DNA of 64,000 nucleotides, taken from assembly GCA_964203235.1 (NCBI GenBank), contig CAXNLE010000001.1, positions 992,001 to 1,056,000 of the forward strand, written 5' to 3'. How positions within the stretch are numbered: the first letter of the stretch is position 1; the number at the start of each line of letters is the position of its first letter. The translations under genes were made by a program, and so were the position numbers. Origin of the DNA: BACL27 sp964203235 (GTDB lineage Bacteria; Actinomycetota; Acidimicrobiia; Acidimicrobiales; Ilumatobacteraceae). The notes beneath the pieces were generated by a model. The model saw only the letters and a program-made list of their open reading frames with translations. It did no database searches and was not told where the DNA came from. Below, piece by piece: positions 61,293 through 64,000 of this stretch.

Positions 61293-62705
61293 ATGCCGGC
61301 AGTAGTCGGCGTTGATTCTTCAACGCAGTCAACAAAAGTAGAGGTTCGCGATCTTGATTCTGGCGAATTGATTTCGGCTGGTCGTGCATCGCACCCGAGC
61401 ACAGGCATTGCCCCAGTCAGTGAGACGAACCCAACTGAATGGATAGCGGCGTTTGACCAGGCGTACGCGCAGGCAGGCGCACCAAAAGTGGCTGCAATTT
61501 CGGTCGCTGGTCAACAACATGGTCTAGTCACACTTGACGCGAACCACAACATTGTTCGCGCTGCGAAATTGTGGAACGACACCGAGTCAGCACCAGATGC
61601 ACAGTGGTGTGTTGACCAACGCGATGCCACTTGGTGGGCTTCGCATGTGGGCAGTGTGCCTGTTGCAAGTTTCACCGTTGCGAAACTTTCGTGGCTAAAG
61701 CGTGTTGAGCCTGACAATTGGGCACGAGTTGCACATATTTGTTTACCTCACGATTATCTTTCATGGCATTTGCGCGGCGGCGGCGCTTCAGAAATCATCA
61801 CCGATCGAGGCGATGCATCAGGTACTGGTTATTGGTCGCCTTCGACTGGTAATTATGACCAAGAGATTTTGCAAATCATTGACGCCAGCCGTGACTGGTC
61901 AAAAATGTTGCCACGAGTAGCGTCACCGCTTGAATCAACAGAACGTTGGGGCGATGCCTTGATTGGCTGTGGCACCGGCGACAACATGGCTGGAGCACTC
62001 GGCATCGGACTTTTGCCCGGCGATGTTGCAATCTCACTTGGCACATCTGGCACGGTTTATGCAGTCAGTGCTCAGGCAACAGCCGACAGCAGCGCGGCGG
62101 TGGCTGGTTTCGCCGACGCCACAGGAAGTTTCTTGCCACTTGTCTGCACACTAAATGCAACAAAGGTTTTTGATTCGTTTGCTAATTTTCTCGGCGTAGA
62201 TCTACAGCAATTTGGCGAACTTGCATTGACGAGTGTTTGTGGTGCGAATGAACTTGTGTTGTTGCCGTATCTAGATGGCGAACGAACACCAAATCTTCCT
62301 GACGCGCGAGCAATGTTGGCCGGCATTAATTCAAGCCATTCACGTAGTGATGTTGCGCGTGCCGCCATTGAAGGTGTTGTCTGCGGACTTCTCGATGGAT
62401 TAAACGCAATCACTAAATGTGGCGTCGATACATCAGGTCGAATATTTTTGCTCGGTGGCGGCGCACAGTCGCCCGCTGTTTGTCAGATAGTTGCTGACTT
62501 AACAGGCAAGCAAGTCAACGTGCTCAACGAACCTGAAATAGTTGCACTCGGTGCCGCCAGACAAGCCGCCGCGACACTGACTGGCAAGTGGCCATCATGG
62601 GTTGCATCATCACGTATTGCTGCAGAGCCGAGTGCAACAACAACTCAAAGCAAATCTATACGCGACCGCTTCGGTGATGCACGATTAAAAATTTTCGGAG
62701 TCTAA
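61293..62705 (+). CDS. xylB: Xylulokinase
   Basis: The 470-residue FGGY kinase phosphorylates D-xylulose to feed the pentose phosphate pathway. The N-terminal phosphate motif VGVDSSTQSTKVEVRD, SVAGQQHGLV, HDYLSWHLRG, the catalytic Asp region GTGDNMAGALGIGL (about 228-241) and ADENOSINE-site GGGAQSPAVCQIVADL are present. It is typical in length and coupled to xylA. Confidence 0.95.
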   Translation: MPAVVGVDSSTQSTKVEVRDLDSGELISAGRASHPSTGIAPVSETNPTEWIAAFDQAYAQAGAPKVAAISVAGQQHGLVTLDANHNIVRAAKLWNDTESAPDAQWCVDQRDATWWASHVGSVPVASFTVAKLSWLKRVEPDNWARVAHICLPHDYLSWHLRGGGASEIITDRGDASGTGYWSPSTGNYDQEILQIIDASRDWSKMLPRVASPLESTERWGDALIGCGTGDNMAGALGIGLLPGDVAISLGTSGTVYAVSAQATADSSAAVAGFADATGSFLPLVCTLNATKVFDSFANFLGVDLQQFGELALTSVCGANELVLLPYLDGERTPNLPDARAMLAGINSSHSRSDVARAAIEGVVCGLLDGLNAITKCGVDTSGRIFLLGGGAQSPAVCQIVADLTGKQVNVLNEPEIVALGAARQAAATLTGKWPSWVASSRIAAEPSATTTQSKSIRDRFGDARLKIFGV

Positions 62706-62713
62706 TTTTTTAA

Positions 62714-63736
62714 CTAGCCGACAATTTCACTTGTCTTCACCATTCGACCCTCGCGAACTGACTTCCAGGCTGCAAGTCCAGCCACGAGCGAAGCCCGACC
62801 ATCAGCACCAGTAACAACTGGCTGAATCTTCCCGGTGGCGACACCCATAAATTCGTTCCATTCGGCAATGTATGCAGGGATGTATCGGTCAAGAAAGAAG
62901 TACGGCATCTTCGCCAACTGTGTACCGTTTTCGTTTCGATTGATCGTGCTCGTTGTCAGAGGATTTTCTGAAGCCGTCATGCCCTTTGATCCGAATACTT
63001 CAACTCGCTGGTCATAACCGTAAACAGCCTGACGCGAATTATCAATCATCGTGATCGCGCCATTTTCGTGCTCCAACATAATCGCCACAGTGTCGAGGTC
63101 ACCAATTTCAGCGAACTCAGGCACGATTCGAACAGCACCTGTCGCGTAAACCGAAACGATTTCACTGCCGACGACATAACGAGCCATATCGAAGTCATGA
63201 ATAGTCATGTCAATGAATATTCCGCCGGAAACTTTGGCATATTCAACTGGTGGTGGTCCTGGATCGCGACTTGTGATGCGAGCAATATGCACGTCACCGA
63301 TCATGCCGCTTGCGACATTGTCGCGAACGCTCCGATGACTCGGGTCAAATCTGCGATTGAAACCAAGCATCAATGGGGTCTTGCTGTCACTTATTGCTTT
63401 TAATGCCTTATCTGTTTCGGTTAACGAGAGTGAAATTGGTTTCTCACAAAAAATCGGTTTGCGATATTTGGATGCCATCAATAACACTTCGACATGTGTG
63501 TCAGTCGAGGTGCAAATTGCGATCGCGTTAACTTCGGGCGCAGACATCAAAGCATCTGGGCTGGCGAAGTGTTGGCAGTTGAATTTTGTCGCAATCTTCT
63601 GGGCCGATTCAGTTACGACGTCGTAAACACCAGCCAAATGTGCACCTTCAATGCGCTGCGCGATTAACTCGGCATGCATCACACCAATTCGTCCACAACC
63701 CAATACACCGATGCCAATACTCTTGCTGTTACTCAT
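62714..63736 (-). CDS. Gfo/Idh/MocA oxidoreductase, inositol 2-dehydrogenase-like
   Basis: The 340-residue NAD-dependent enzyme has GVLGCGRIGVMHAELIAQR (about 8-26), ICTSTDTHVEVLLMASK, the family EKP motif in FCEKPISLSLTET, and GGIFIDMTIHDFDMARYVVGSE, where the catalytic Asp-His pair of inositol dehydrogenases lies. It resembles IolG; other polyols are possible. It overlaps the upstream SDR gene by 4 bp and converges on xylB. Confidence 0.9.
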   Translation of the reverse strand: MSNSKSIGIGVLGCGRIGVMHAELIAQRIEGAHLAGVYDVVTESAQKIATKFNCQHFASPDALMSAPEVNAIAICTSTDTHVEVLLMASKYRKPIFCEKPISLSLTETDKALKAISDSKTPLMLGFNRRFDPSHRSVRDNVASGMIGDVHIARITSRDPGPPPVEYAKVSGGIFIDMTIHDFDMARYVVGSEIVSVYATGAVRIVPEFAEIGDLDTVAIMLEHENGAITMIDNSRQAVYGYDQRVEVFGSKGMTASENPLTTSTINRNENGTQLAKMPYFFLDRYIPAYIAEWNEFMGVATGKIQPVVTGADGRASLVAGLAAWKSVREGRMVKTSEIVG

Positions 63737-64000
63737 GGCCAGACTTCTCCTAATTTTGGTTTAGATGGCGAGCCAGCGCCGACCACCGATTGATCGAAGT
63801 CTATGACTGCACCCGTCATTAATCCTGATTCGTCCGATAGCAAAAATAAAATTGTACGTGCAAGTTCGTCCGGTTTTATCAAGCGACCCATTGGCTGATC
63901 ACGCTCGGCTTTTTCGAGCCAACCGTCTTGTGCATTGTGCCACTTGCGCTGTGTCGCATCTTCTGTTGGTGTGTCCATCCAGCCAGGATTCAATAGATTC
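63733..64000 (-). CDS. SDR-family oxidoreductase, 5' truncated by the window end
   Basis: The C-terminal ~89 codons of an SDR enter from the right edge; the frame is open to position 64000. Visible are NLLNPGWMDTPTEDATQ (post-catalytic PG motif), PMGRLIKPDELARTILFLLSDESGLMTGAVIDFDQ (in parts), the typical SDR end. The cofactor and catalytic motifs lie outside. Operon with the inositol-dehydrogenase-like gene suggests a sugar or polyol substrate. Confidence 0.85.
   Translation of the reverse strand, partial: NLLNPGWMDTPTEDATQRKWHNAQDGWLEKAERDQPMGRLIKPDELARTILFLLSDESGLMTGAVIDFDQSVVGAGSPSKPKLGEVWP

Overview
This 64 kb window looks like chromosomal DNA of a free-living actinobacterium, most likely a low-to-moderate-GC aquatic member of the Acidimicrobiia. 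The evidence is a CarD-type RNA polymerase regulator, a DesA-type acyl-ACP desaturase, an actinobacterial-type xylose isomerase, a green-tuned proton-pumping rhodopsin, compact gene spacing with many 1-4 bp overlaps, and secreted proteins with Thr-rich linkers and a Cys/Lys-rich tail. The taxon is an inference from gene content; no rRNA gene is present. There is no integrase, transposase, phage gene or CRISPR array.

Layout. 1-7.9 kb: the end of a dimethylglycine-dehydrogenase-like (DMGDH-like) flavoenzyme, then a reverse-strand Dpp/Opp peptide ABC importer (binding protein, internal terminator, two permeases, fused double ATPase). 8.0-12.5 kb: a dTDP-L-rhamnose operon (rmlA-rmlC-rmlB-rmlD) ending in an acyl-ACP desaturase. 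12.5-15.3 kb: class III aminotransferase, beta-hydroxyacid dehydrogenase, CarD with a histone-H1-like tail. 15.4-22.1 kb: two more DMGDH-like flavoenzymes, divergently transcribed, the second in operon with an MttB-like methyltransferase; together these suggest use of methylated amines such as glycine betaine, dimethylglycine or sarcosine. 22.1-25.2 kb: accessory segment with a secreted metzincin-type protein, a pentapeptide-repeat protein, a decayed tRNA-Arg-like sequence, an Old Yellow Enzyme and an intact tRNA-Arg(TCT). 25.2-31.9 kb: FdhD, rhodopsin, YeiH-type transporter, carbonic anhydrase, molybdate importer modABC and a DMT exporter. 31.9-38.5 kb: a 1430-residue secreted protein with about 40 copies of a 16-residue repeat, an SDR, and a secreted FnIII-like protein.

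38.5-48.1 kb: SDR, methyltransferase, NTF2-like protein, tRNA-Val, then a reverse-strand operon (phosphatase, a short ORF with an in-frame TGA, polysaccharide deacetylase, PIG-L deacetylase) divergent from cysD-cysN-cysC-sulfotransferase-mog. This combination makes PAPS and supplies a Sulfotransfer_2-like enzyme to use it, with two deacetylases beside it, so it may sulfate a surface glycan. 48.1-53.4 kb: a BMP-family (nucleoside-type) ABC importer and a CAT-anticodon tRNA. 53.5-60.1 kb: an ABC-2 permease with an unusual secreted-hydrolase/ABC-ATPase fusion, a PHM-like copper monooxygenase facing a copper amine oxidase, and tRNA-Asn. 60.1-64 kb: xylA-xylB and, on the other strand, an inositol-dehydrogenase-like oxidoreductase and the end of an SDR.

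The most unusual items are the candidate selenoprotein ORF at 42642-42866, the 8/16-residue repeat protein, the hydrolase-ABC fusion, the PAPS/sulfotransferase locus, and the three DMGDH paralogues with an MttB homologue lacking a nearby corrinoid protein.
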